Source: Metallibacterium scheffleri (GTDB taxonomy: Bacteria > Pseudomonadota > Gammaproteobacteria > Xanthomonadales > Rhodanobacteraceae). Taken from it: DNA of 64,000 bases. Position numbers and translations under genes: made by a program. Below the pieces are notes generated by a model. The model made no database searches. It was given only the letters and a program-made list of their open reading frames with translations, and had not been told where the DNA came from. Shown here piece by piece: positions 1-8,762 of the stretch; position 1 is the stretch's first letter; the number at the start of each line of letters is the position of its first letter. The stretch is from the NCBI RefSeq assembly GCF_002077135.1, contig NZ_LDOS01000002.1:2061676-2125675 (forward strand), given 5' to 3'.

Positions 1-6
1 CAGGAA

Positions 7-137
7 CGTCATCCCCGAGTGCTTGTGTCGGGGACGGGAAGCGATTCACAGCAGCGAAGCTGGTCATCCAGCGCCACGCGAACCCACGGGATCCCCGCCC
101 CCGCCTTCGCGGGGGCAGGCTCTGCGCGGGGATGACG
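7..137. repeat. Nested inverted-repeat element (REP/MITE-like)
   Basis: The outer arms CGTCATCCCCG (7-17) and CGGGGATGACG (127-137) are perfect 11-bp inverted repeats. Inside lie a small hairpin (13-18 with 28-33) and a strong one with stem CCCCCGC/GCGGGGG and loop CTTC (98-115), which is itself enclosed by ATCCCCGC/GCGGGGAT (91-98, 126-133). The GGGGATGACG end resembles dispersed extragenic palindromes common in xanthomonads; that comparison is from memory. No protein is encoded here. It lies downstream of the stress-protein gene and could act as a 3' end or be a mobile REP doublet. Confidence 0.6.
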
Positions 138-194
138 GGCCCAACGAACTGGCTGCTGCGCTGAGGAATCCCGTCTTGCCGTGCGTGCTTGTCC

Positions 195-620
195 TCAGGG
201 CACCAGCGTCACCGGCACCTTGGCCTCGTCGAGCACGGTGCGCGACACCGAGCCCAGCAGCCAGCGCATGAGCAGGTTCTTTTCGGTGTGGCCCATGACC
301 AGCGCGGCGGCGTTGCTGCTGCGCAGCGCATCGATCAGCAGCTCGGCCGGCGCGCCCAGCAATACTTCGCCGCTGCACTCGACGCCTGCGGCCTTGGCGG
401 TAGCGCTGAGCTTCATCAGCGTCTGACGCATGTCCGCGATGCGTTGCGGATCGACCTCACCCATGCCAACGCCGCCGTACACCTCGGGCAGTTCGATCAC
501 GCTGATCACGCGCAGCGGTTGCGCGCGCAGCCGCGCCAGATCCAGCGCGTAGTCGAAAGCGCGCTGCGCGGGGCCGGACCCATCCCAAGCCACCAGCAGT
601 GGCGCCGTGTTCGCAGCCAT
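195..620 (-). CDS. Universal stress protein, UspA family
   Basis: A 141-residue single-domain Usp protein. It opens with the family's first strand and nucleotide-contact Asp (LLVAWDGSGPAQRAF), has a mid-protein Glu/Val-rich strand, and ends with the ATP-loop region GHTEKNLLMRWLLGSVS followed by a PVTLVP strand. The ATG at 620 was preferred over an upstream in-frame start at 668 because the Usp fold begins directly after it. Usp proteins are small cytosolic stress-response factors, often ATP-binding; the ligand here cannot be told. It is monocistronic and followed by a repeat element. Confidence 0.85.
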   Translation of the reverse strand: MAANTAPLLVAWDGSGPAQRAFDYALDLARLRAQPLRVISVIELPEVYGGVGMGEVDPQRIADMRQTLMKLSATAKAAGVECSGEVLLGAPAELLIDALRSSNAAALVMGHTEKNLLMRWLLGSVSRTVLDEAKVPVTLVP

Positions 621-704
621 AACCCTTCTCCAGCCAAGCCAACCCGCAGCGAGCGGGCACGAGCCCATGCTGCCGCGATATCCAGGCTGCCGCCTTGACC
701 GGGA

Positions 705-1622
705 TCAAGTGCCGGGCCTGGCGATAGTCGTCAGCGCCGGCACAGCGGATAGCCGCTGCCGCGCCTGCGCCGCCACGCCATCGCGCAGTGCCCAGCGCAG
801 CAGTGCCACGTTGGGGCGCAGCGCCGCCAGCAGCACGGCATCGCGGCGCCGATCCACTTCGGGCAGGCCGTACATGCCCCGCGCCCATGGCGGCAACAAC
901 GCGCAGCCCGCGTCGATATAAGGCTGGTTGAGCCACTGCCGCGGGCCGCCACGACCGAGGCCGCGCAGCAGCGCCAGGATGGCCTGCGCGCGTTCGCCAC
1001 CGGCCAGTTGCGTGCGCATGGCCTGCAGGTAATCCTGCGCCGCGGCGCGCGTTGCCGGCACCTGGGTGGCGCCCAAAGCCTGCGCCACGCGCGCGGTCTC
1101 GGCGTAGTAGCGATCCTGATCCTGCGGACTGAGTGCGTCGCCGCCAAGCAGCAGCCAGGCATCGAGAAAACTGCTCACCTCGGCGACGTGCACCCAGGTC
1201 AGCAGGGCGGGATCAGCGGCCGCGTAGGCGCGTCCATCTGGCGCGGTGCCGTGCAGCGGCGCGTGGATGGCGCGCACCCGGGCCACTGCCTGCGCGGCCA
1301 TGGCGGCATCGCCATACGTCGTGGCTGCGATGAACAGCGCGGTGCGCCCGAGTCGCCCGCGCAGATCACCGCGCAGGTTGGAGTGATCCCACACCGCCGC
1401 CAGCGCCAGCGGATGCAGCGCCTGCAGCAGCAGCGCGCGGATGCCGCCGACCAGCATCGGCACGAAGTCGGCGTGCACGCGCCAGCACACCGCATCGGCA
1501 TCGAACCACCCCGCTGCACCGGGCGGGCGGGTGAAATCCACGCGCCGCCCATCCGCGGCGGTCAGGCGCCGGACCTGACCCTGCAAGGCCCTGCGCAACG
1601 GCTCGGCAAGCGCACCGATCAT
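705..1622 (-). CDS. Oxygenase MpaB family protein (DUF2236)
   Basis: A 305-residue protein of the DUF2236/MpaB family, which includes latex-clearing haem oxygenases and fungal MpaB. Visible family features are the N-terminal GGIRALLLQALHPLALAAV helix with its conserved His, a central WVHVAEVSSFLDAW segment, and the C-terminal NQPYIDAG/LLPPWARGMYGLP block. The His residues are candidate haem ligands. The substrate is unknown; most bacterial members are uncharacterised. The gene stands alone between usp and a divergent acyltransferase. The ATG at 1622 gives the full family length. Confidence 0.75.
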   Translation of the reverse strand: MIGALAEPLRRALQGQVRRLTAADGRRVDFTRPPGAAGWFDADAVCWRVHADFVPMLVGGIRALLLQALHPLALAAVWDHSNLRGDLRGRLGRTALFIAATTYGDAAMAAQAVARVRAIHAPLHGTAPDGRAYAAADPALLTWVHVAEVSSFLDAWLLLGGDALSPQDQDRYYAETARVAQALGATQVPATRAAAQDYLQAMRTQLAGGERAQAILALLRGLGRGGPRQWLNQPYIDAGCALLPPWARGMYGLPEVDRRRDAVLLAALRPNVALLRWALRDGVAAQARQRLSAVPALTTIARPGT

Positions 1623-1896
1623 CGCCGCATGCTAGCAGTCTGTCGGACTTTGCCCAGCCGGGCTACGAATCCGTCTGTGCGGTCCCGCTCCGCCGCGGCC
1701 TGGCCCGTAGAACCACGGACCTGCGCAGCGTCGAAAATCCGTCCTCGCGCACAGCCGAATGCTCGTCTCGACCAGCCAAGCCCGACAGGCTGCTCGCACC
1801 ACGGCCTGCAGCAGACACCGTGCACGCTCGCGAAACTGTACGCAGCCAGCAGAGCCGGCATACTTCACAGGGTCCGGTACGGGAATCGATCTCGCG

Positions 1897-2817
1897 ATGC
1901 ATGCACGCCTTCGACTCTGGCTGCAGGTGCCGCTGGCACTGCTGCTGATCACCAGCAATACGCTGCTGCACACCGCGCTGCTGCTGCCAGTGGCACTGCT
2001 CAAGGCGCTGCTGCCGCTGCCGGCCTGGCGCCGCACCTGCTCCGCGCTGCTGGCGCGTATCGTTGAAAGCTGGATCGGCGTCAACAGCGCGCTGATCGGA
2101 CTGATGACGCCCATGCGCCTGCATGTCGACGGCATGGACGGGCTGAGCCACGCGGGCAGCTATCTGATGCTGAGCAATCATCAGAGCTGGGTCGATATCC
2201 CGGTGCTGCAAAAGGTCTTCAACCGGCGCATCCCGTTCATGCGCTTCTTTCTGAAACGGCAACTGATCTGGGTGCCGGTGCTGGGGCTGGCCTGGTGGGC
2301 GCTGGATTTCCCGTTCATGCAGCGTCTCGATCGCGCCACGCTGAAGAAACACCCCGAGCTGCGCGGCAGCGACGTCGCGGCGACGCGGCGCGCCTGCGCC
2401 AGGTACCGCGGCATGCCGGTGACCGTGATGAACTTCGTCGAAGGCACGCGCCACACACCCGCAAAGCACGCGGCACGCGCGTCACCCTTCGCGCACCTGC
2501 TGCGGCCCAAGGCCGGCGGCGTGGCGTTCGTGCTGGACGCGATGGGCGATGCGTTGCGCGTGATCCTCGATGTCACCGTGGTCTATCCAGACGGCTGTCC
2601 GACGCTGCTGGACTTGCTGGCCGGTCGCATCCGCGAGGTCCGCGTGCAGGTGCGCGAACGCGCGATCCCGCCCGAACTGCGCCACGGCGACTACGAAAAC
2701 GACGCCGCGTTCCGCGCGCGCTTCCAGCAGTGGATCAACCTGCTGTGGCTGGAGAAGGACGCCCTGATCGTGCGCATGCTGGCCGACGCGGCGGGCTCAC
2801 GCGGCGTTCTGCCCTGA
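1897..2817 (+). CDS. yihG: YihG-type lysophospholipid acyltransferase
   Basis: A 306-residue membrane acyltransferase of the PlsC superfamily. An N-terminal hydrophobic segment (about residues 5-40) precedes the acyltransferase block NHQSWVDI (HX4D catalytic motif) and the acceptor-binding motif FVEGTR. The line WVPVLGLAWWALDFPFM and the C-terminal FQQWINLLW segment match E. coli YihG over its whole length. The family transfers acyl groups to lysophospholipids in the inner membrane. The ATG at 1897 replaces a longer in-frame extension that lacks family similarity. It converges with ssb, leaving 12 bp between stops. Confidence 0.85.
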   Translation: MHARLRLWLQVPLALLLITSNTLLHTALLLPVALLKALLPLPAWRRTCSALLARIVESWIGVNSALIGLMTPMRLHVDGMDGLSHAGSYLMLSNHQSWVDIPVLQKVFNRRIPFMRFFLKRQLIWVPVLGLAWWALDFPFMQRLDRATLKKHPELRGSDVAATRRACARYRGMPVTVMNFVEGTRHTPAKHAARASPFAHLLRPKAGGVAFVLDAMGDALRVILDVTVVYPDGCPTLLDLLAGRIREVRVQVRERAIPPELRHGDYENDAAFRARFQQWINLLWLEKDALIVRMLADAAGSRGVLP

Positions 2818-2829
2818 CGGCGGTATCTC

Positions 2830-3324
2830 TTAAAACGGAATATCGTCGTCATCGAGACCCGCATCACCGGCTGGCGGCGCGCTGGGTGCAGCCGCTGCGC
2901 CGCGGCTGGCGGGCGCGCTGCCGCGCCGCTGGCCGCCTTCGGCGCCCGCTTCGGCACCGGCGAAACGCGTGCCGCCCTCTGCGCCACCCTGCCCGCCGAG
3001 CATCTGCATCTCGTTGGCGATGATGTCGGTGCTGTAGCGCTCGACGCCCTCCTTGTCGGTGTACTTGTCGGTGCGCAGCGAGCCTTCGATATAGACCTGC
3101 CGACCCTTGCGCAGGTACTCGGCGGCGATGTCGCCGAGACGCCCGAACAGCTTGACGCGGTGCCACTCGGTGCGTTCCTGCTGCTCGCCGGTCTGCTTGT
3201 CCTTCCAGCTTTCGCTGGTGGCGATGCGCAGGCTGGTCACCGAGGTACCACCCGCGGTCGCACGGCGCTCGGGATCGGCGCCCAGATTGCCCACCAGAAT
3301 CACCTTGTTGACGCCACGTGCCAT
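2830..3324 (-). CDS. ssb: Single-stranded DNA-binding protein
   Basis: A 164-residue SSB. The OB fold occupies about residues 1-110 ([19 protein letters not shown], then [12 protein letters not shown] and [10 protein letters not shown]). A low-complexity Gly/Ala/Pro linker follows, ending in the acidic tip DDDDIPF that recruits repair and replication partners. It protects ssDNA during replication, recombination and repair. The neighbour upstream on the same strand is an MFS transporter, 83 bp away; no functional link is implied. Complete, with nothing missing. Confidence 0.97.
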   Translation of the reverse strand: MARGVNKVILVGNLGADPERRATAGGTSVTSLRIATSESWKDKQTGEQQERTEWHRVKLFGRLGDIAAEYLRKGRQVYIEGSLRTDKYTDKEGVERYSTDIIANEMQMLGGQGGAEGGTRFAGAEAGAEGGQRRGSAPASRGAAAAPSAPPAGDAGLDDDDIPF

Positions 3325-3407
3325 GCGCGTTCTCCGCCTGTGTCTCGGAACCGGGATCGGAGTGGAACTTTAGCATGCGGCGTGCGCAAACCCGGGCCGC
3401 GAGCCTG

Positions 3408-4607
3408 TCAGCCCATGCCGCTCTCGGCTGCAGGCGCGGACTGGCGCAAGCGTGCGCCGCTGGCCAGCAACAGCAGCAGCCACGACAGCGCCACCACGGC
3501 GCCGACGATGAACACGCCGCGCACGCCGATGGCGCCCAGCAGCACGCCACCGACCGCGCCGCCGATGATCACGCCGAAAAACTGCGCGGCAGAATACGCG
3601 CCCAGGGCCGCGCCGCGCCGCGCCGGCTGCGCCATGCGGGATACCAGCCCCGGCATGCTGGCTTCAAGCAGGCTGAAGGCGACGAAGAACAGGATCGCCC
3701 CCAGCAGCCCCAGCGCCAGCGAACCGCGCGCGAACGCCAGCGCCAGCAGCCCCAGACCGAGCAGCAACGCGCTGGCCTGGGTCACGCGCACGCTGGCGTC
3801 GAGGCCGCGCAGGCGCGGCAGCGCGCCGCCCATCACCAGCCCGGCGGCCAGCAGCGCCGGCACGTAGATGCGCCATTGCTCGCCCACCGCCAAATGCAGG
3901 CCATGCGCCAGTTGCAGCGGCATGACCACGAAGAACAGCGTCAGCAGGCCGTGCAGCACGAAGGCGGACACATCCAGCGTGAGCAGGCGCGCATCGCGCA
4001 GCGTGCGCATGATCGCGGCCGGCCCCTCGCTGCCATGCGCGCGCGGCGGCGGCGCGAGCGGCACCAGCAGCCACAGCGCCACGATCGCCACCAGCACCAG
4101 CACGAAGGTCAGCCCGAACAGGCCTTGCAGGCCACCCAGATGCGCGGCCAGCGTCGAGCCCAGCAGCATCGCCAGCAGGAAGGCCAGCCCGATCATGCTG
4201 CCGAGGATGCCCATGACCGCGTTGCGGCTGTGCTCGCTGGACAAATCCGCCGCCAGTGCCTGGCTGGCGCCCGTGACCGCGCCGGTGCCCTGCAGCGCGC
4301 GACCCAGAATGATGCCGTCGACCCCGTGCGCCAGCGCCGCGACCAGGCTGCCCACCGCGAACAGCAGCAAACCGAAGGTGATCACCGGCTTGCGTCCGAT
4401 GCGGTCGGACAACAAGCCCAGCGGAATCTGCAGCAGCAAATGCCCGACGCCATAGATGCCCAGTGCCACGCCGATCAGCCATGGCGTCACCCCGGGCATG
4501 CGCTGCAAGTCCAGCGCCAGCACCGGCAGCACCAGAAACAGGCCGAACATGCGCAGCCCCACCACCAGCGCCAGCGCCAGCGCGCTGCGTATTTCCGTTC
4601 CTGTCAT
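3408..4607 (-). CDS. MFS transporter, YajR-like
   Basis: A 399-residue twelve-helix major facilitator. It begins RMFGLFLVLPVLALDL and carries the loop 2-3 signature LLSDRIGRKPV (motif A) and GRALQGTGAV (motif B region), closely matching the E. coli YajR arrangement. Drug or metabolite efflux is the usual guess for this group; the substrate cannot be deduced. The start at 4607 is chosen because the 26 residues before it in the open frame are Arg-rich and absent from homologues. E. coli YajR has an extra C-terminal ferredoxin-like domain, which this shorter protein lacks. Confidence 0.8.
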   Translation of the reverse strand: MTGTEIRSALALALVVGLRMFGLFLVLPVLALDLQRMPGVTPWLIGVALGIYGVGHLLLQIPLGLLSDRIGRKPVITFGLLLFAVGSLVAALAHGVDGIILGRALQGTGAVTGASQALAADLSSEHSRNAVMGILGSMIGLAFLLAMLLGSTLAAHLGGLQGLFGLTFVLVLVAIVALWLLVPLAPPPRAHGSEGPAAIMRTLRDARLLTLDVSAFVLHGLLTLFFVVMPLQLAHGLHLAVGEQWRIYVPALLAAGLVMGGALPRLRGLDASVRVTQASALLLGLGLLALAFARGSLALGLLGAILFFVAFSLLEASMPGLVSRMAQPARRGAALGAYSAAQFFGVIIGGAVGGVLLGAIGVRGVFIVGAVVALSWLLLLLASGARLRQSAPAAESGMG

Positions 4608-4684
4608 CTGGTGTACGACCGCGCTGGCGCGGCGCGGTTCCGCGGCGCGTGTCGATTCACCGCATGCCCACGCCCGGGTCGGCA

Positions 4685-4712
4685 CTGAAACCGGTCACGC
4701 CATGCCTATAAT
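4685..4712 (+). promoter_or_regulatory. Putative sigma-70 promoter of ispB
   Basis: A perfect TATAAT hexamer at 4707-4712 has CTGAAA (4/6 match to TTGACA) 16 bases upstream at 4685-4690. It lies 30 bp before the ispB ATG at 4742, in the gap between the divergent MFS gene and ispB. Predicted by eye only. Confidence 0.5.
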
Positions 4713-4741
4713 TGCGATTGAACGATTCGTGAACCAAATAC

Positions 4742-5734
4742 ATGAGCGTTGCCGTCCCCATCTCCGCTTCCCGCTTTGACGCCGTGCGCGAGCTGGCCGC
4801 CGGCGACATGGCCGGCGTCGATCGCGTCATCCGCGCGCGCCTGGGCTCCGAGGTGGCCCTGGTCAACCAGATCGCCGAACACATCATCGGCGGCGGCGGC
4901 AAGCGCCTGCGCCCGCTGCTGCACGTGCTGGCCGCGCTAGCGGCCGGCTATGCCGGCGATCAGCACCACAAGCTGGCCGCGATCATCGAGTTCATCCACA
5001 CCTCGACCCTGCTGCACGATGACGTGGTCGATGAGTCCGGCCTGCGCCGCGGGCGCCAGACCGCCAACGCGCTGTGGGGCAACGCGGCCAGCGTGCTGGT
5101 CGGCGATTTTCTCTATTCGCGCTCGTTCCAGCTGATGGTCGAACTGGACGACATGCGCGTGATGCGCATCCTCGCCGATACCACCAACGCCATCGCCGAG
5201 GGCGAGGTGCTGCAGTTGCTCAGCGTGGGCAATCCGGATACCGACGAAGCCGCCTACGACCGCGTGATCGAACGCAAGACCGCGGTACTGTTCGCCGCCG
5301 CGTGCCGTCTCGGCGGCGTGCTGGCCAATGCCCCCGCGCCGCTGTGTGCGGCGCTGTCGCGCTACGGGCTGGAGCTGGGCTTCGCCTTCCAGATCGCCGA
5401 TGACCTGCTGGATTACACCTCCGATGCCGACACGCTGGGCAAGAACATCGGCGACGATCTGGCCGAGGGCAAGGTCACCCTGCCGCTGATTTACACGCTG
5501 CGCGCGGCCGCGCCGGCGCAGGCCGAAGTGCTGCGCCAGGCCATCCGCGCGGGCGGCGGGCCACTGCACGAAGTCCTGGCGATCATCCGCGGCTGCGGCG
5601 CATTGCCGCGGGTACGCGCACGCGCCGAAGCGCACGCCGAGGCAGCCCTGGCCGCACTGGAGCAAATCGCGCCCAGCGCACAACGCGAAGCACTCGTCAC
5701 GCTGGCGCGTTACGCCGTCGATCGCGATCACTGA
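4742..5734 (+). CDS. ispB: Octaprenyl (polyprenyl) diphosphate synthase
   Basis: A 330-residue long-chain trans-prenyltransferase that builds the polyprenyl side chain of ubiquinone from FPP and IPP. The first Asp-rich motif DDVVDE is at about residues 93-98, followed by SGLRRG; the second, DDLLDYTSD, is near residue 219; the IPP-binding GGGGKRLRPLL lies near residue 51. Length and motifs match E. coli IspB. It fits the presence of two ubiquinone-ring hydroxylases a short distance downstream. Preceded by a TATAAT-type promoter. Confidence 0.95.
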   Translation: MSVAVPISASRFDAVRELAAGDMAGVDRVIRARLGSEVALVNQIAEHIIGGGGKRLRPLLHVLAALAAGYAGDQHHKLAAIIEFIHTSTLLHDDVVDESGLRRGRQTANALWGNAASVLVGDFLYSRSFQLMVELDDMRVMRILADTTNAIAEGEVLQLLSVGNPDTDEAAYDRVIERKTAVLFAAACRLGGVLANAPAPLCAALSRYGLELGFAFQIADDLLDYTSDADTLGKNIGDDLAEGKVTLPLIYTLRAAAPAQAEVLRQAIRAGGGPLHEVLAIIRGCGALPRVRARAEAHAEAALAALEQIAPSAQREALVTLARYAVDRDH

Positions 5735-5830
5735 CCGCGTGACGACGCGAGCGTCTGCGTCTGCGCACACTCGTGCCGTCCACGGCCATCGGGTATAAGC
5801 ATCGATCCGTCCGCCATCAAATGGGATCCC

Positions 5831-6283
5831 ATGCGCACGTTCGTCCTGCTTGTCATCACCGTGCTCGGCGCCAGCCTGGGCAGCACGGCCAGCGCCGTCG
5901 CCGTCAAACCGGAAACGGCGGTCAATTATCGCCAGGGCATCTACCACGCCATCCTGTGGAACTTCGCGCCCATGGCGCAGATGGTGCAGGGCAGGCAACC
6001 CTGGAATCAGGCCACATTCGCGCAGGGCGCTGCGCGCATCGCGTTCTACAGCCAGCAATTGCTGGAAGGGTTCCCGCCCGGTTCGCTGACCGCCAGGAGC
6101 GAAGCCAAGCCCGCGATCTGGCAGCACTGGACCGAGTTCAGCACGAAGATGCGCAATTTCGAGAATGCCTCCGCCACGCTGGCCATGGTCGCCAAGAGCG
6201 GCGACGAGGCCGCCAGCAAGGTCGCGTTCGGCAAAACGGCGCAAACCTGCAAGTCCTGCCACGACGCGTTCCGCAAGGAATGA
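5831..6283 (+). CDS. Cytochrome c' family protein
   Basis: A 150-residue periplasmic haem protein. Residues 1-22 form a signal peptide (LLVITVLGASLGSTASA), and the single haem-attachment motif CKSCH lies at the very C terminus (residues 140-144), as in cytochromes c', which are four-helix bundles. Family members bind NO or CO and may help with nitrosative stress; the role here is not shown. It is monocistronic, with a TATAAG hexamer about 35 bp upstream of the ATG as a possible -10. It converges with the monooxygenase pair. Confidence 0.85.
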   Translation: MRTFVLLVITVLGASLGSTASAVAVKPETAVNYRQGIYHAILWNFAPMAQMVQGRQPWNQATFAQGAARIAFYSQQLLEGFPPGSLTARSEAKPAIWQHWTEFSTKMRNFENASATLAMVAKSGDEAASKVAFGKTAQTCKSCHDAFRKE

Positions 6284-6304
6284 ATCCGCGCCGGCGGCGT
6301 CCGC

Positions 6305-7489
6305 TTACGGCGGCCAGCCGGCGGCGTGCTGCGCCAATGTGCGCTTGAGCGCGGGCAGCGCCTGCAGCGCATGCATGCCCAGGCCACGCGCGGCCACCGC
6401 CGGTGTCGCGCGCAACGCGAATACGCGCGCCAGCGCATCGAACGCATGGGCATCCAGCCAGTCGGCGCTGCGCCGGCGCCGCGCGTAGCGCGCCAGCAGC
6501 GTCGCGGCACCCGGATCGCGGCCCGCACGGCGCGTGCTGGCCAGCAGGTCGCACAATTCCTGCACGTCGCGCAGGCCCAGATTCACGCCCTGTCCGGCCA
6601 GCGGATGCACGGCGTGCGCGGCATCACCCAGCAGCGCCAGACGCGGCGCAGCGAAGCGCTCGGCCAGCGCCAGACGCAGCGCGAACGCGGCGCGCGCCGA
6701 ATCCAGCTGCAGCGGCCCCAGACGAAAATCGCTGGCCACGCCGACGGCATGGGCGAACTCGCCTGCATCCAGCGCCAGCACGCGCGCGGCTTCGGCCTCG
6801 GGCAGCGACCACACCAGCGACACGCGTCCATCCGCCAGCGGCAGCAAGGCCAGCGGGCCGTCGGGCAGGAAGCGTTGCCACGCCGTATCCGCATGCGGCC
6901 GCGCGCTGCGCAAATGCGCCACCACGGCGCGCTGGCCATAGTCGTGCCCGCGCACGCCGATGCCGGCAGCCTGGCGCAAGGGTGACTCGCGCCCGTCGAC
7001 GGCCAGCAGCAGGCGCGCGCGCAACTGCGTGCCATCGGCAAGATCCAGGCGCGCGCTGTCCGCTTCGGCAACATGGCCCACAGCCTGCGTGGCACTGCGC
7101 AGCAGCACGCCCGCGCGACCCAGCGCCTGCCACAGCGTCCATTGCAGCAAACGGTTCTCGACGATCCAGCCGAGGCACTGCGCATCCAGCAATCCGGCAT
7201 CGAAGTCGAACGCGGCGCCGCTGGCCGCGTCCCACACATGCATGGCGCGATAGGCCGCGACACGCTCGCGCGGCAACTGCGACCACACATCCAATTCGGA
7301 CAAGAGACGCGCGCTGGATGGCGCCAGCGCGACCACGCGCAGATCCAGTTCCGCGCCTGGCGCGCTGGGCTCCGCGGCGGCGTCGAGCAGTTGCACGGCG
7401 TAGCCGTACCGCGCCAGCGCCAGTGCCGCGCTGGCGCCAACCATGCCGGCGCCGATGACAATGACGTCCGCGTCCAGGCGCCGGCTCAT
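6305..7489 (-). CDS. UbiF/UbiI-type FAD-dependent ubiquinone hydroxylase
   Basis: A 394-residue flavoprotein monooxygenase of the UbiH/UbiF/VisC family. It has the N-terminal FAD dinucleotide fold VIVIGAGMVGASAALAL, the family line GWIVENRLLQWTLWQAL, and the second FAD motif ALLGDAAHAVHPLAGQGVNL near residue 290. Such enzymes hydroxylate the ubiquinone ring at C5 or C6. The ATG at 7489 overlaps the TGA of the upstream ubiH gene (ATGA), so the two are coupled, as in the E. coli ubiH-ubiI pair. Which ring position it uses cannot be settled from sequence alone. Confidence 0.8.
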   Translation of the reverse strand: MSRRLDADVIVIGAGMVGASAALALARYGYAVQLLDAAAEPSAPGAELDLRVVALAPSSARLLSELDVWSQLPRERVAAYRAMHVWDAASGAAFDFDAGLLDAQCLGWIVENRLLQWTLWQALGRAGVLLRSATQAVGHVAEADSARLDLADGTQLRARLLLAVDGRESPLRQAAGIGVRGHDYGQRAVVAHLRSARPHADTAWQRFLPDGPLALLPLADGRVSLVWSLPEAEAARVLALDAGEFAHAVGVASDFRLGPLQLDSARAAFALRLALAERFAAPRLALLGDAAHAVHPLAGQGVNLGLRDVQELCDLLASTRRAGRDPGAATLLARYARRRRSADWLDAHAFDALARVFALRATPAVAARGLGMHALQALPALKRTLAQHAAGWPP

Positions 7490-8703
7490 GGCAAGGATTC
7501 CAGCACCGCGCGCGGCGGCTGTCCGCGCCACCCCATGCCGTGGCGCAGCAGGCGCTGCTGCAGCGGCGGCACGAGCTGTGCCGCCAGCAAGCCCAGCGTG
7601 CGCAACGGCGCCAGTGCCGGTTGCGGCATGCAGGCCAGCGTGGCCAGCGCGTGCGTGAAGCGCAGCACGCCGTCGCGATCCGCGGCACGGCGCGCGGCAT
7701 AAGCGGCCAGACGTGCGGCGTCGCCGGGATCGCCACCCGTGGCCAGCATCTCGGCCAGCGTCAGTGCATCACGCAAACCCAGATTGAAACCCTGCGCGCC
7801 GATCGGATGCACGGTTTGCGCGGCGTTGCCGACCAGCACCGCGCGCGTGGCAACCAGCGCCGCGGCGACGCCGCGGCGGATCGGCCACGCCTGGCGCCGC
7901 GCCGCGTCAAGCAGGCGCCCTGCGCGCCAGCCCAGACGCTGCTGCGCATAGGCAACATACGCGGCATCGTCCAATGCCATGACGGCCTCGGCGTCAGCGC
8001 TGGCGACGCTGAGCACCAGCCCGGCGCGGTCGCCGGCCAGCGGCAGCAACGCCACCGGCCCCGCATCGCCGAGGCGCTCGTAGGCGACTCCATCCAATGC
8101 GCGCGCGCAGCGCACCTGGCCGACGATCAGCGTCTGCGCATAATCATGGTGCTGCACGCCGATACCCAGCGCCGCGCGCACCGTCGATTCGCTGCCGTCG
8201 GCGCCGACCACGAGGTCGTACCGGCGCGCCGACACCGCGTGCGCGGATTCGATCTCCACCTCGGCCGATTCGCAGCCGGCACGCAACGTTCGCAGCCGGG
8301 CCGGGCGCAGGCGCTGCACATGCCGTGTCGCATCCAGCGCGCGCTCGAGCGCCGCCCCCAGCACGCGCGCCGGGACGATGTGCCCGAGCGCATCCACACC
8401 CGCCGCGCCCGCATCCAGCCGCAAACTGCCGAAATCACCCGCGCGCGAGACCACGATGCGGCGCAAAGCCTGCGCTTCGGGCTGCACGTACGGCCACACG
8501 CCGATCGCGGCAAGTCCGTTGACCGTGGCGCGCGCCAGGGCCAGGTTGCGCTCCTCACTGCGCGGCGCGTCATTGCGTGGCGGCACCGCCTCGGCCAGCG
8601 TGCAGTCGATGCCCGCGTGATCCAGCGCAAGGGCAAGACTGCTGCCCACCAGACCGCCGCCGACGATCAGAATGCGCGTGTGCGCGCCATCGTTCTCGCT
8701 CAT
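7486..8703 (-). CDS. ubiH: 2-octaprenyl-6-methoxyphenol hydroxylase (UbiH)
   Basis: A 405-residue FAD monooxygenase, first gene of the ubi pair. Features are the FAD fold ILIVGGGLVGSSLALAL near the N terminus, the UbiH-like segment RNLALARATVNGLAAIGVW, then RAGDFGSLRLDA and ALGHIVPARVLG, which follow E. coli UbiH better than UbiI. The GNAAQTVHPIGAQGFNLGLRD motif marks the second FAD contact. The start at 8703 (ATG) excludes a long Arg-rich open-frame extension to 8991 that has no family match. It is divergent from a phosphatase-like gene. Confidence 0.82.
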   Translation of the reverse strand: MSENDGAHTRILIVGGGLVGSSLALALDHAGIDCTLAEAVPPRNDAPRSEERNLALARATVNGLAAIGVWPYVQPEAQALRRIVVSRAGDFGSLRLDAGAAGVDALGHIVPARVLGAALERALDATRHVQRLRPARLRTLRAGCESAEVEIESAHAVSARRYDLVVGADGSESTVRAALGIGVQHHDYAQTLIVGQVRCARALDGVAYERLGDAGPVALLPLAGDRAGLVLSVASADAEAVMALDDAAYVAYAQQRLGWRAGRLLDAARRQAWPIRRGVAAALVATRAVLVGNAAQTVHPIGAQGFNLGLRDALTLAEMLATGGDPGDAARLAAYAARRAADRDGVLRFTHALATLACMPQPALAPLRTLGLLAAQLVPPLQQRLLRHGMGWRGQPPRAVLESLP

Positions 8704-8762
8704 GCGCGCATGATACGCGGGCCACCCCCGCTCCGAGGTACGCGCGTGATGCAGGCCAGCCG

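Noticed and set aside
3318..4688. 456-codon Gln/Arg/His-rich plus-strand open frame
   Set aside because: Mirror of a hydrophobic MFS transporter; the low-complexity composition arises from the complement of Leu/Ala codons.
5735..5830. Possible tRNA after ispB
   Set aside because: No acceptor/T-arm pattern such as GGTTCRA with matching stems was found; only a possible promoter.
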